Shown piece after piece: positions 8,802 to 18,229 of a stretch of 64,000 nucleotides of DNA. The position numbers and the translations under genes are program-made. The number at the start of each line of letters is the position of its first letter. The stretch's first letter is position 1. Below the pieces are notes generated by a model. It was not told the origin of the DNA and did no database searches. It worked only from the letters and a program-made list of their open reading frames with translations. This stretch comes from Thermotoga neapolitana DSM 4359 (GTDB taxonomy: Bacteria > Thermotogota > Thermotogae > Thermotogales > Thermotogaceae): assembly GCF_000018945.1 (NCBI RefSeq), contig NC_011978.1:1272729-1336728 (forward strand), written 5' to 3'.

Positions 8802-10515
8802 ACCTGTTCGTTATGGGCATCCTCCAGTCCTTCCCGAAGGCCCTGGTTGAGATCTTCGTTCCGATGGCGGCCTGCTTTCTTTTGTACTCGTTCTTTCGTA
8901 CCATCTCGGTCACTTCCACCACCATCTTCTTGTCGAATCCCTTGAGGGCGATCTCTTCAGGATCCAACCCCTCTTCTATGTAAAGTTTCAGTATCTCGTC
9001 AAGGATTTCGTAAGGTGGAAGTTTCTCCTGATCCGTCTGTCCTGGCCTGAGTTCGGCGGAAGGGGGCTTCACGAAGACGTTCTCCGGGATTATTTCCCTT
9101 CCCTTCCACTCGTTGTACCATCGCCCTATCCTGTACACGTCCGTCTTGTAAACGTCCTTTATGACTGCAAAACCGCCTGCCATATCTCCGTAGAGTGTGG
9201 CGTACCCTGTTGCCATCTCACTCTTGTTTCCTGTGGTGAGAACGAGCCAGCCGAACTTGTTCGAGAGTGCCATCAGGTAGTTTCCTCTTATTCTTGCCTG
9301 GATGTTCTCCTCCGTTATATCCGGCTCTTTGCCGGCAAAAACTTCCTTCAGGGCATCGAGGTACGACCTGAAAACATCGGTGATGGGTATGATGAACGTC
9401 TCTATTCCGAGGTTCTCTGCGAGTTTTTGAGCGTCCTCAAGGCTCGATTTTGAGGTGTACATAGACGGCATGAGAACACCTTTCACGTTCTCTTTTCCCA
9501 GGGCTTCCGTTGCTATGACCGCAACAAGAGAAGAGTCCATCCCTCCGCTGAGACCGATCACAACCTTTTCGAATCCGTTTTTCCTGACATAATCCCTCAC
9601 ACCTGTGACCAGTGCTCTGAACATCTCCTCTTCTCTCTTCGGTATCGGATGGATCAGTGGATCGAAGTGTGAAGACTTTCTGCGAAGTCCTCCCACATCG
9701 ACGATCTTCACAGGGTAGTTCTGGGACCTCATGTACCTTCTTCTTGGGTCGAGAAGGGAAACTCTCAGATTTTCATCGAGATCAAGGTCCACCGTGATGA
9801 TTTCCTCTTCGAAAAGTTTTCCGTAACTGATCACCTCTCCGGACGCGTCGACGACGATGCTTCCTCCGTCGAAAACGAGTTCATCCTGCCCTCCCACCAT
9901 GTTGCAGTAGGCTATCGCCGTGTGGTAGTCGTACGCCTTCATCGAGAGATATTCTTTTCTCAAGCGTGGTTTTCCCACGTGGTAAGGCGAGGCAGAGAGG
10001 TTCGCCACGAGATGTACCCCTTCTCCGAGGGACAGGGATGCACTCGGCTCTACCGGATTCCAGATGTCTTCACAGATGGTGACACCTATCTTGACGTCGC
10101 CCATCTTCAAAACAAGAAGTTCTTCTCCTGGCTTGAAGTACCTTCTTTCGTCGAAAACACCGTAGTTTGGAAGGAACATCTTTCTGTAGACTCCAAGTAC
10201 CTCTCCCCTCTTCAGGACGGCCGCGGCGTTGTACGCGTCTTCGTCGCTATCGATGAATCCCACAAGAACGGTCACTTCACAGCTTTTCGTGTGCGAGGCA
10301 AGTTCCAGAAGGTACCGCCTGTTTTCCCTCAGGAAAGAGAGCCTCAGCATGAGATCCTCCGGAGGATATCCGGGCAGGAAGAGTTCCGGAAAGATGAGAA
10401 GGTCACTGCCCCTTTCTTCCGCTGTTTTGAGGGCCTCTATCGCCTTTTTCAAATTTCCCTCAAAATCACCGAGAGTCGGATTGAGCTGAGCCAGTGTTAC
10501 CCTGAGCTGTTTCAT
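8785..10515 (-). CDS. nadE: Glutamine-dependent NAD+ synthetase
   Basis: It makes NAD+ from deamido-NAD+, ATP and glutamine in the cytoplasm. The 576 residues hold an N-terminal nitrilase-fold glutaminase with the E-K-C triad (FPELFLPG, RKMFLPNYG, TICEDIW), then the synthetase domain with the P-loop GLSGGMDSS and the KPPSAELRPGQTDQ stretch. This is the two-domain form that uses glutamine rather than free ammonia. ATG 10515 has GGAGGGG nine bases upstream. It starts 50 bases inside the preceding membrane-protein gene and is the last gene of the purine operon, which links NAD and purine nucleotide supply (inference). Confidence 0.96.
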   Translation of the reverse strand: MKQLRVTLAQLNPTLGDFEGNLKKAIEALKTAEERGSDLLIFPELFLPGYPPEDLMLRLSFLRENRRYLLELASHTKSCEVTVLVGFIDSDEDAYNAAAVLKRGEVLGVYRKMFLPNYGVFDERRYFKPGEELLVLKMGDVKIGVTICEDIWNPVEPSASLSLGEGVHLVANLSASPYHVGKPRLRKEYLSMKAYDYHTAIAYCNMVGGQDELVFDGGSIVVDASGEVISYGKLFEEEIITVDLDLDENLRVSLLDPRRRYMRSQNYPVKIVDVGGLRRKSSHFDPLIHPIPKREEEMFRALVTGVRDYVRKNGFEKVVIGLSGGMDSSLVAVIATEALGKENVKGVLMPSMYTSKSSLEDAQKLAENLGIETFIIPITDVFRSYLDALKEVFAGKEPDITEENIQARIRGNYLMALSNKFGWLVLTTGNKSEMATGYATLYGDMAGGFAVIKDVYKTDVYRIGRWYNEWKGREIIPENVFVKPPSAELRPGQTDQEKLPPYEILDEILKLYIEEGLDPEEIALKGFDKKMVVEVTEMVRKNEYKRKQAAIGTKISTRAFGKDWRMPITNRFREPL

Positions 10516-11059
10516 CTTTCATCCCCTCCAGAGAGTGAAAGAGGGCGTAGACAAACACCGTTCTCAGAAAGTTCGATGCGATGGAACCAGCAAAGGGTAT
10601 GAACCACACGACGAACACGACTGCTGCTGCAAGGAACACTTCTACCGTTTTCTGCTTTCTGAAAACCAACCTGTAGCTTTCTGTCAGAACGGCTGAAACA
10701 GAATCGGTCTTTGCAGAAAGAAGCGGTACGAAGAACAGAAACATGAAGACCACAAAGGCTGGAAGAACAAAGAGAGAAAAGCCGATTCCCATCGCCATTC
10801 CGTAGAACGCGCTGAACACGAGGAGACTGAGAAAACTCTCTTTCTTTCGCTGTACGAGGATACTTCCAATCAGAACGGCCAGTATTGTTTCTTCGAAGAG
10901 CTTTATGGCGAAGAAGTCAAGATCCAGGAAATCGTACTTTCCAGCGAAAAGGTAGAGAACCTCTGCGACGAACCCCAGAACGAGCGCCAGCACGCTCACC
11001 ACAGCAAGTTTCGTGTCCCTGATCAATTCCTGAAAACCCCTTACGATGTCCTCAAACAC
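10466..11059 (-). CDS. Small integral membrane protein of unknown function
   Basis: A protein of about 197 residues that I do not assign to a family. It has around five hydrophobic segments, among them AVVSVLALVLGFVAEVLYLF, a segment around FSLFVLPAFVVFMFLFF, and VFLAAAVVFVVWFIPFAGS, and a polar C-terminal tail. Start: GTG 11059 is preferred because GGAGGTGGGGGG lies just before it; an upstream GTG at 11074 falls inside that ribosome site. It overlaps purM by 8 bases and nadE by 50, so it is translated from the purine operon. A transport or assembly role is possible but not shown by the sequence. Confidence 0.72.
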   Translation of the reverse strand: MFEDIVRGFQELIRDTKLAVVSVLALVLGFVAEVLYLFAGKYDFLDLDFFAIKLFEETILAVLIGSILVQRKKESFLSLLVFSAFYGMAMGIGFSLFVLPAFVVFMFLFFVPLLSAKTDSVSAVLTESYRLVFRKQKTVEVFLAAAVVFVVWFIPFAGSIASNFLRTVFVYALFHSLEGMKDETAQGNTGSAQSDSR

Positions 11060-11996
11060 ACCTATCCCCCCCACCTCCGTACTCTATCCTCCAGTCGGTA
11101 TCGACCCTGCCAGCCACAACACCGTCCACTTTGCCGAGAACGTACTCTACGTTTTCCTTCTCCACGATCAAAAACATGCCGATTCCCATGTTGAAGGTGT
11201 TGATGGCTTCTTCGAATTCAACGTACTTCAGGATCCAGTCGATGAAATCCCTTCCCGGAAGAGAAACATGTGCCCCGAGGTTTCCAAGAACTCTCTTTAA
11301 GGCTCTGATGATACCACCACCGGTCACGTGTGCGATTCCCTTGACCCAATCGAACACATCGATGACTTCTCTGTATATTCGCGTTCCTTTCAGAAGGTCG
11401 AAATCCAGGCTTTCAGGTTCTATCTTCTCTTCTCTCAGTATCCTCCTTATGAGTGACCAGCCGTTCGAGTGAAAACCGGAAGAGGGAATTCCGACGATGA
11501 TGTCTCCTTCCTTTATCGTATCAACCGGGATCTTCCTTTCCAGAACGCCAACGGCGAATCCCACGGCGTCCCAGTCTCCATGGTAGACGTCTGGCATCTC
11601 CGCGGTTTCTCCGCCGACCAGTTTGACACCCACGTTTTCAAGAACGTCCACGAGTTCTGTTATAAACTGCTCGTGTTCTTCGGATATCCTTTCCACACCG
11701 AGGTAGTCGAGGAAGGCAACGGGTCTTGCCCCAACACAGACCAGATCGTTGTAGTTCATTCCGACGAGATCTTCGGCGGCGTAGCGCCAGGTTCCATACT
11801 TTCTGTGGAGGATGAGCTTTGTTCCGATGCCGTCTGCCGTGACAGCGATCGGAGGTTCTGCGATTTTCAGCACAGCAGCGTACCCCGTTGGTTCCTTCAT
11901 CAACCACTCTGGCAGTTTCACCACACTCTTTATCTTTCTGGAAAAGTTCTCTCCTCTTTCGACGTCAACTCCGGCATCCCGGTAAGTGTACTTCAC
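11052..11996 (-). CDS. purM: Phosphoribosylformylglycinamidine cyclo-ligase
   Basis: PurM closes the imidazole ring, converting FGAM to AIR with ATP. The 314 residues show the PurM-fold signatures: an early AVTADGIGTKL segment, DLVGMNYNDLVCVGARPVAFLDY, GGETAEMP, and GIPSSGFHSNGWSL. It is shorter than the E. coli enzyme (345) with all core motifs present. GTG 11996 overlaps the purD stop by four bases (GTGA), a typical coupling arrangement. Confidence 0.95.
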   Translation of the reverse strand: MKYTYRDAGVDVERGENFSRKIKSVVKLPEWLMKEPTGYAAVLKIAEPPIAVTADGIGTKLILHRKYGTWRYAAEDLVGMNYNDLVCVGARPVAFLDYLGVERISEEHEQFITELVDVLENVGVKLVGGETAEMPDVYHGDWDAVGFAVGVLERKIPVDTIKEGDIIVGIPSSGFHSNGWSLIRRILREEKIEPESLDFDLLKGTRIYREVIDVFDWVKGIAHVTGGGIIRALKRVLGNLGAHVSLPGRDFIDWILKYVEFEEAINTFNMGIGMFLIVEKENVEYVLGKVDGVVAGRVDTDWRIEYGGGGDRCV

Positions 11997-13195
11997 GAGG
12001 CGATATCCCTCCTGTACATCTTTCCTTCGAATTGTACCCTTTCAGCGAGTTCATAGGCTTTTTTTCTTGCCTCCTCTCTGGTTGCACCAGATCCCATGCA
12101 GTGAAGCACCCTTCCACCTGCTGTTACCAGTTTCCCGTCTTTCTCCGCAACTCCAGCAAAGAAGATGAGACCGTCTTCTGGAAGTGTGATTTCCTTTCCT
12201 TTTTCAGGGTTGTCCGGGTAGCCCTTCGATGCCAGAACCACGTCCACGGCGAATCCGTTTGGTCTGATCGCTTCCATTCTACCACCTCTGTAGCCTTCCA
12301 GAACGGCGTTAACGAAAGCTTCAGGATTCAGAACCACGATCACTTCTGTTTCAGGATCTCCCAGTCTTACGTTGTATTCAAGGATGTAGGGATCACCGTC
12401 GTGCAACATCAGGCCGAGATACAGAAAACCCCGGTAGGTATAACCTTCTTTTTCCACTCCCCAGAGCGTCTTATCGAAGAGTTCCTCTATCTTCGAGACC
12501 GTCTCCTGCGATACGCTCACGGGACCCCACGACCCCATACCACCCGTGTTGGGTCCTCTGTCGTTGTCCAGCAGCCGCTTGTAATCTCTGACGAAGGGAA
12601 GTATCACGAAATCTCTTCCGTTGACGATCGCCATGGCGGAAAGTTCTTCTCCCTCCAGGTATTCATCGATCACCACGGGTCCTTTGACACCTTTTATGAG
12701 CTCTCCCGTGATGAGTTTTGATCCCTTCTCGATTGCCTCTTCTTCCGAGTCAAGGATCAGGACACCCTTACCGCGTGCCAGACCGTCTGCCTTTATCACG
12801 TACGGAGGGGAAAATTTCTTTATCTTTTCCTTCAATTCCTCCGGGGTTTCTGCCACTTCGAAGCGAGCGGTTCTTATACCGTACTTTTTCATGAAACGCT
12901 TGGCGAAGACCTTGGAACCCTCAAGCCTTGCAACTTCCTTTATTGGACCGAAAACGTTCGATTTCCAGTTCGCAACACCTTCTACAAGGTATTCTTCAGA
13001 GCCCGGTATGATGACGTCTTCATCTGATATTCCCTTTATCGTCTTTTCTCCTTCGTAGGGGTGGTTTGTTCCATCTCTTTTTGTTCCGGCGTTTCCCGGA
13101 TAAAAGTGAACCTCATAACCCTGCTGGGAGAATGCCCATCCTATGGCGTGTTCTCTTCCACCTGATCCAAGGATGTGTACCCTCATACGTCTCAC
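11993..13195 (-). CDS. purD: Phosphoribosylamine-glycine ligase (GAR synthetase)
   Basis: PurD is an ATP-grasp enzyme joining phosphoribosylamine and glycine. The N-domain has HILGSGGREHAIGW; the ATP-grasp part has VIKADGLARGKGV, a glycine-rich loop, DNDRGPNTGGMGSWGP and LEYNVRLGDPETE, all diagnostic. The longest frame is 400 residues from GTG 13195. ATG 13186 (397 residues) is better placed behind GAGAGGTGAG and may be the true start. It begins a few bases after the purH stop and overlaps purM by four bases. Confidence 0.95.
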   Translation of the reverse strand: MRRMRVHILGSGGREHAIGWAFSQQGYEVHFYPGNAGTKRDGTNHPYEGEKTIKGISDEDVIIPGSEEYLVEGVANWKSNVFGPIKEVARLEGSKVFAKRFMKKYGIRTARFEVAETPEELKEKIKKFSPPYVIKADGLARGKGVLILDSEEEAIEKGSKLITGELIKGVKGPVVIDEYLEGEELSAMAIVNGRDFVILPFVRDYKRLLDNDRGPNTGGMGSWGPVSVSQETVSKIEELFDKTLWGVEKEGYTYRGFLYLGLMLHDGDPYILEYNVRLGDPETEVIVVLNPEAFVNAVLEGYRGGRMEAIRPNGFAVDVVLASKGYPDNPEKGKEITLPEDGLIFFAGVAEKDGKLVTAGGRVLHCMGSGATREEARKKAYELAERVQFEGKMYRRDIAS

Positions 13196-13198
13196 CTC

Positions 13199-14557
13199 TC
13201 AGTGTCTGAAGACCCTGCTGGGGGCTTTGTAGAAGGTGAGCCCGAGTTCTTTGGCCTTTGAGAGAACTTCTTCGTCCCTTATGGATCCGAGGGGCGCGAC
13301 AACGGCCTTCACCCCAGCCTGAGCGAGTATCTCCAGCGAGTCGGGGAATGGGAAGAAGGCATCGGAAGCCGCTATTGCTCCTTTTGCTTTCTCTTTTGCC
13401 ATCACCGTGGCGATCCAGGCGGCTCTCTTCCTGGAAGGCTGCCCGCTTCCTATTCCCACAGTCACACCGTCCTTGACTATGAGAACGGCGTTCGACTTTA
13501 CACCTTCCACCACCCTGTAAGCGAAATCCAGGTCTTCGAGTTCCTTCTCAGAAAGGGGTTCTCCCACGACGAGTTCGAAATCTCCATCCGGATATTTTCT
13601 TTCACTCAGAACGAGGGCACCGAAGGCCATCTTTCCGGCCGTAGGGGTGTAATCTTCGGGTTTGAGAAGTCTCACCTTTTTCTTCGACAGTATCTCGACG
13701 GCCTCTTTCGTGAAGGATGGGGCAACGATCACCTCGAGGTACTTCTTCAGGGATGATGCCACCTCGTCGTCCATCTCGAAGTTCACAGCGAGGATACCAC
13801 CAAAGCTCGACTCGTCGTCTGCTTCTATGGCTTTCTTCACAACCTCCACCCTGTCTTCACCGATCGCAGCTCCACAGGGGGACTGGTGTTTCACAACGAC
13901 TGCCCCCGTTTTTGGCAGATTTTTTGCCACGAACCATGCATTCTCCGCGTCCAGGATGTTGTTGAACGATATTGTCTTTCCCTCGTGGAGAATCTCAAAG
14001 GCGGGTTTTCCATACACGAAAGCCCTTTCGTGTGGGTTTTCACCGTATCTCAACTTGAGATCCTCTCTTCTGAAGGAAAGGGACACTCCTTCGATGAACT
14101 GGTTTGCCCTCACGGAATCGTATGCGCTGGTGAACGCGAAGGTCATTCCGGCAAGATACTTCCTTGTTTCCTCATCGTCCTTTTCGATGGCAAGTTTCAG
14201 GGTTTCCATGTCAAAAGCGGGTTTTACCTTCCTCCAGTTTTTTGCCGCCGCACGAAGAAGAGCCACACCGCCTATGTCGATATCAGGAGGTGGATAGAGG
14301 TCCACGAAGACCACATCCCACCTTGGCTCTGGTCCCAGGATCCCCGCGAATATTTCCGGATGCAGCGTTTTCACCAGCCCGCCGAGGAGGTTTTCAAAGC
14401 CCGTGATGGTGCTCACGTCGTTTGCCTCTACGCCGTTTTCTTTCAAAAACTTCGCCGTCCCAGAACTTGCCCAGATCTCCCATCCTTCCTCATGGAGTTT
14501 CTTCAACACGTCCAGGTACTTTTCTTTCTCGTACAGACTAACCAATATCCTCTTCAA
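13199..14557 (-). CDS. purH: Bifunctional AICAR formyltransferase / IMP cyclohydrolase
   Basis: PurH carries out the last two steps of IMP synthesis. The N-terminal cyclohydrolase domain (about 1-130) begins with a methylglyoxal-synthase-like fold (WEIWASSGTAKFLKENG). The transformylase domain includes LRYGENPHERA, VKHQSPCGAA and GIGSGQPSRKRA. At 452 residues it is clearly shorter than the E. coli protein (529), a reduction I recall also for T. maritima. The TTG start at 14557 is supported by AAGGAGGGTTATCC immediately upstream. It overlaps purN by 20 bases. Confidence 0.94.
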   Translation of the reverse strand: MKRILVSLYEKEKYLDVLKKLHEEGWEIWASSGTAKFLKENGVEANDVSTITGFENLLGGLVKTLHPEIFAGILGPEPRWDVVFVDLYPPPDIDIGGVALLRAAAKNWRKVKPAFDMETLKLAIEKDDEETRKYLAGMTFAFTSAYDSVRANQFIEGVSLSFRREDLKLRYGENPHERAFVYGKPAFEILHEGKTISFNNILDAENAWFVAKNLPKTGAVVVKHQSPCGAAIGEDRVEVVKKAIEADDESSFGGILAVNFEMDDEVASSLKKYLEVIVAPSFTKEAVEILSKKKVRLLKPEDYTPTAGKMAFGALVLSERKYPDGDFELVVGEPLSEKELEDLDFAYRVVEGVKSNAVLIVKDGVTVGIGSGQPSRKRAAWIATVMAKEKAKGAIAASDAFFPFPDSLEILAQAGVKAVVAPLGSIRDEEVLSKAKELGLTFYKAPSRVFRH

Positions 14558-15155
14558 GGATAACCCTCCTTCCTTCTGTTCTCCACTTTCCTTCGAGGAC
14601 CTTCTGTATAACTATCGGGTAGTAACGGTGCTCTATCCTGTGTATCTCTTCCTCGAGTTTCTCCAGTGACCAGTCCTTTTTTATCTCCAGGGCTTTCTGG
14701 AAGATGATGGGGCCGGTGTCCACACCCTCGTCAACGAAATGGATGGTGATCCCCGTGACCTTCACACCGTATTCGTAGGCCTTCTCTATGGCGTGCATTC
14801 CAGGAAAGGCAGGAAGAAGCGATGGGTGGATGTTCACTATCTTCCACTGCCATCTCCTCACTATCTCCGGTGGGAGAATCCTCATGAAGCCAGCAAGAAC
14901 GATCAGATCTGGCTTGAGTTCTTCGAGTCTTTCGCTCAAAGACTTCTGCCAGGGTTTTTCCAGTTTTTTCCAGCGCACTTTCAGTTTCTTTGCCCTCTCG
15001 ATGGCAAAGCACTCTCTGTCCACCAGAAGTTCCTGAACTTCTGCCTTCAGGACTCCGTCCCGTGAGGCCTTCACGATCGCTTCGAAGTTGCTTCCGTTTC
15101 CCGATGCAAGCACCACTAGTCGTGGAAGTACTCCCCGCTGAAGCACGCCACACAC
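14538..15155 (-). CDS. purN: Phosphoribosylglycinamide formyltransferase (folate-dependent)
   Basis: PurN transfers formyl from 10-formyl-THF to GAR. Family signatures: VVLASGNGSNFEAI near the N-terminus, VLAGFMRILPPEIV, the catalytic stretch NIHPSLLPAFPGMHAIEKA (with N and H), and VTGITIHFVDEGVDTGPII. The frame gives 205 residues from GTG 15155, which has GGGAGG eight bases upstream, so it begins 40 bases inside purF. A second candidate is the GTG at 15116, which overlaps the purF stop by one base but lacks a close ribosome site. No purT or purU is visible nearby. Confidence 0.93.
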   Translation of the reverse strand: MCGVLQRGVLPRLVVLASGNGSNFEAIVKASRDGVLKAEVQELLVDRECFAIERAKKLKVRWKKLEKPWQKSLSERLEELKPDLIVLAGFMRILPPEIVRRWQWKIVNIHPSLLPAFPGMHAIEKAYEYGVKVTGITIHFVDEGVDTGPIIFQKALEIKKDWSLEKLEEEIHRIEHRYYPIVIQKVLEGKWRTEGRRVILEEDIG

Positions 15156-16411
15156 AGTTCATTCCTCCCGATGGCTCTCTTCAAACCTTCGAGTGACAGG
15201 TAGAAGAGAGAATCTGCGTTGACGATCTTCTTGACTTCCTCCACATCCCGTTCTCCTGCGACGAGTTCCTTCTTGCGGGCCGTATCGATGCCGTAGTAAC
15301 ACGGGAAACGAACGGGTGGGGAATGGATCCCCACGTGAACTTCCCTTGCCCCAGCCTCCCTCAGTATCTTCACAATGATTCCCATTGTGGTTCCCCTGAC
15401 GATCGAATCGTCTATGACCACAACCCTCTTTCCGCGCACCACGTCTTCTATTGGAACCAATTTTTTCTTCACTATCTTTTCTCTGTCCACGGGCATTATG
15501 AAACTTCTTCCCACGTATCGATTCCTCATCAGTCCGATGTCCAGAGGAATGCCGGAAGCGGAAGAAAATCCCATGGCTCCGGAGAGTCCAGAATCGAGCA
15601 CAGGAACAACAACATCGGCCTCTATCGGGTTTTCTCTGAAGAGTTCTTCACCCATTCTGTAACGTGCAATATGAACACTCTGACCGAGGAAGTGACTGTC
15701 TGGTCTTGCAAAGTAGATGAACTCGAACGAACAGAATCTCCTTTCTTTGCTGCTGAATTTCACTTTTTCTTCACCTTTGTTTGTGAAAAACACTACGGTT
15801 CCAGGAGGGATCTCCTCCACATCCTCCACTCCTATGGCCTTCAGCGCAGCATCCTCAGATGCCACCACCACACCTTCTCCGTATCTTCCATAGAACAGAG
15901 GACGGATGCCGTAAGGATCCCTTGCTGCTGCGAGGAATTCTTCGTGGAGGATCAAAAGGGAGTACGCAAGAGGAATCTTTTTCAGTGCCTTGACGATGGA
16001 AGTTTTTATATCACCCTCACTCATCGATATGAGATGAAGGAAGATTTCAGTATCAAGGGTGCTCTGGAAAACGGCACCTTTTTCCTGAAGCATATCTATC
16101 CATTTTTCTCCGTTCGGTATATTCCCGTTGTGGGCAACCGCGATCCTTCCCTTTCGTGTGAAAGCAACGATGGGTTGGATGTCTTCAAGAGAGCCAGCCG
16201 TCGAATATCTCACGTGTCCTATTCCTTTTTCCGCATCTTCCCATCTGTCCTCTGTGAGAACGGTGTCCACAAGGCCTTTTCCCTTTATCGTTTTGAAACC
16301 GTCGACGACCACACCTGCACTTTCCTGCCCTCTGTGTTGAAGACCAAGGAGGACATCGTGAAGCACTGAGAAGGCGTCTTTCACGTTCCAGACCCCTGCG
16401 ATTCCGCACAT
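15116..16411 (-). CDS. purF: Amidophosphoribosyltransferase
   Basis: PurF catalyses the committed step, PRPP plus glutamine to phosphoribosylamine. C2 (MCGIAGVWN) is the N-terminal glutaminase nucleophile, which implies removal of Met1. The PRPP loop is VVVIDDSIVRGTTM. Four cysteines sit in the places used by the [4Fe-4S] cluster of the Bacillus-type enzyme: one in ERRFCSFEFIYFARPDS, one in RFPCYYGID, and the CVAC pair near the C-terminus; cluster binding is inferred from these positions. No propeptide is present. The gene is 431 residues, six bases after purL. Confidence 0.95.
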   Translation of the reverse strand: MCGIAGVWNVKDAFSVLHDVLLGLQHRGQESAGVVVDGFKTIKGKGLVDTVLTEDRWEDAEKGIGHVRYSTAGSLEDIQPIVAFTRKGRIAVAHNGNIPNGEKWIDMLQEKGAVFQSTLDTEIFLHLISMSEGDIKTSIVKALKKIPLAYSLLILHEEFLAAARDPYGIRPLFYGRYGEGVVVASEDAALKAIGVEDVEEIPPGTVVFFTNKGEEKVKFSSKERRFCSFEFIYFARPDSHFLGQSVHIARYRMGEELFRENPIEADVVVPVLDSGLSGAMGFSSASGIPLDIGLMRNRYVGRSFIMPVDREKIVKKKLVPIEDVVRGKRVVVIDDSIVRGTTMGIIVKILREAGAREVHVGIHSPPVRFPCYYGIDTARKKELVAGERDVEEVKKIVNADSLFYLSLEGLKRAIGRNELCVACFSGEYFHD

Positions 16412-16417
16412 TTCAGG

Positions 16418-18229
16418 TCACCTCGAAACGGTACCTATCTCCCTCACAGGAACACTCACAGCGGGAGTTTTTTCGGAGAACACCAGGATCATCTGATGTG
16501 CAGGTTCTACCTTTAGAAGTTTCAAATCGATCTTCAGTCCGAACTCTTTGAAACTTTCCACGTGCGTTTTCGTCAGAAGGTGAGATGAGGCAAGGATGAA
16601 AGATCCCTCGTCTGCGAGTTTCTTTATGACCTTCCAGAGTTCTTTCTCCCTTTCCAGTTCGAAATCCGGCCAGCCAACTGCGAAAACTCTTGAGGGCCCT
16701 GGTTTTACCACCTTCTGTGGATCCACCCTTCCGAGCATTCCCACAACTAGTGTGGGGGGTATGGGTTTTCCCCTGTACGTGTTGTAGAGTGAGGCGTTTC
16801 CAGAGGCCACGGGCACACCGGAAAATTCACAGGCATCTTTCAGAGCCGTCATCATCGCAGAGAGCCCAGCTGGATCGACATCGGGATCTCCGTAGTTCAC
16901 ACAGTTCGTTATGGCAAGGGGAGTGGCACCAACTGCAAGAGTCTTTCTCACGCTCTCCAGAACGGCTATGAAGGTACCCCAGTAGGTGTCCTGAATGGCC
17001 AGGTCTGCCCTGCTGTGTGTGACGAGGGAGTATCCACTGTTTCCCTTTATTCTCATGACCGCAGCTCCAAATCCTGGAGGAAGAACGGTGTCTGTTCCCA
17101 CCATGTGATCGTACTGTTCGAAGACCTCTCTGGCGTTCACTTCCTCGAATTTCAGCGTATCGAACTTTGGGATCTCTCCAGGTTTGTACTCTACGATCTC
17201 CTCTTCCGGTGCGTTCGCAAGAAGTTGAACGGGTACCTCCATCACTAACTGATCCTTGTAGAGTACCCTGTAAATGGGATCTTTGATCACTTCAGCGACG
17301 ACACCGCCGAAGAGAAGGTGTTCTTTTGCAATCTCCAGTATGCGAACTGCCTTTTCAGGGGAGGTGACCACCGCCATTCTCTCCTGACTTTCGCTTATGA
17401 GGATCTCCCAGGGTTCCATATCGGGTTCCCTGAGCGGTACACGGTCAAGGTGTACAATTGCTCCAAGACCGCCCTTTGCCACGAGTTCGGACGTGGCAGA
17501 CAGCACACCACCTGCTCCAAGGTCCTGTGCTCCCTCAACGAGGCCCTCTTCCACCATCTTTAAAAATGCTTCTATGAGCATCTTTTCAGCGAATGGGTCT
17601 CCAACCTGTATCGAAAGCTTTGTAGCTTTTTCTCCCGTGAGGTCTTCCGAGGCAAAAGACGCCCCGTGTATTCCGTCTCTTCCCGTTGCCCCACCGAAAA
17701 CGACGATGACCTGTCCCGGTCTGGTTGCTTTTGAATCGACCAGCATATCGTTTCTCACGACACCCGCTGCGAGCACGTTGACGAGTGGATTGTGTTCGTA
17801 CAGAGGTGATATCCTGAGTTCTCCTCCGACCGTTGGGACCCCTATTGAATTTCCGTAGTCGGCTATTCCCTCGATGATACCGTCTATGATCCGGGCCATA
17901 TGCAGTGAGTCGAAGATCGCTGTGGGACGTGCACCCATTGCGAGCACATCCCTGATGATGCCCCCAACACCCGTTGCCGCTCCGTTGTAAGGTTCGATCG
18001 CACTCGGGTGGTTGTGGCTCTCTATTTTGAAGGCGATCGAATAGTAGTCGTCGAGATTCACAACACCCGCATTTCCTTCAAAGCCCGTTTTTGGAAGCTT
18101 TTTTATGTACTTCTTCGTGTGGGAGTATCCGCAGTGTTCACTCCACATGACAGAGAACGCCTGAAGCTCGACGAAGGTAGGTTCCCTTCCAAGCTCCCTC
18201 TTCAGGATGTCCAGATATCTCAACTTCAT
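16418..18229 (-). CDS. purL: FGAM synthase large subunit PurL (small form)
   Basis: PurL is the ATP-dependent synthetase subunit of the three-protein FGAM synthase; it makes FGAM with ammonia delivered by PurQ, assembled with PurS. At 603 residues it is the small form (E. coli type is about 1,300). Motifs: MWSEHCGYSHTKK with the catalytic histidine, FKIESHNHPSAIEPYNGAATGVGGI, and QDLGAGGVLSATSE; two PurM-like halves follow each other. ATG 18229 overlaps the purQ TGA by one base; GTG 18232 is an alternative. Confidence 0.95.
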   Translation of the reverse strand: MKLRYLDILKRELGREPTFVELQAFSVMWSEHCGYSHTKKYIKKLPKTGFEGNAGVVNLDDYYSIAFKIESHNHPSAIEPYNGAATGVGGIIRDVLAMGARPTAIFDSLHMARIIDGIIEGIADYGNSIGVPTVGGELRISPLYEHNPLVNVLAAGVVRNDMLVDSKATRPGQVIVVFGGATGRDGIHGASFASEDLTGEKATKLSIQVGDPFAEKMLIEAFLKMVEEGLVEGAQDLGAGGVLSATSELVAKGGLGAIVHLDRVPLREPDMEPWEILISESQERMAVVTSPEKAVRILEIAKEHLLFGGVVAEVIKDPIYRVLYKDQLVMEVPVQLLANAPEEEIVEYKPGEIPKFDTLKFEEVNAREVFEQYDHMVGTDTVLPPGFGAAVMRIKGNSGYSLVTHSRADLAIQDTYWGTFIAVLESVRKTLAVGATPLAITNCVNYGDPDVDPAGLSAMMTALKDACEFSGVPVASGNASLYNTYRGKPIPPTLVVGMLGRVDPQKVVKPGPSRVFAVGWPDFELEREKELWKVIKKLADEGSFILASSHLLTKTHVESFKEFGLKIDLKLLKVEPAHQMILVFSEKTPAVSVPVREIGTVSR

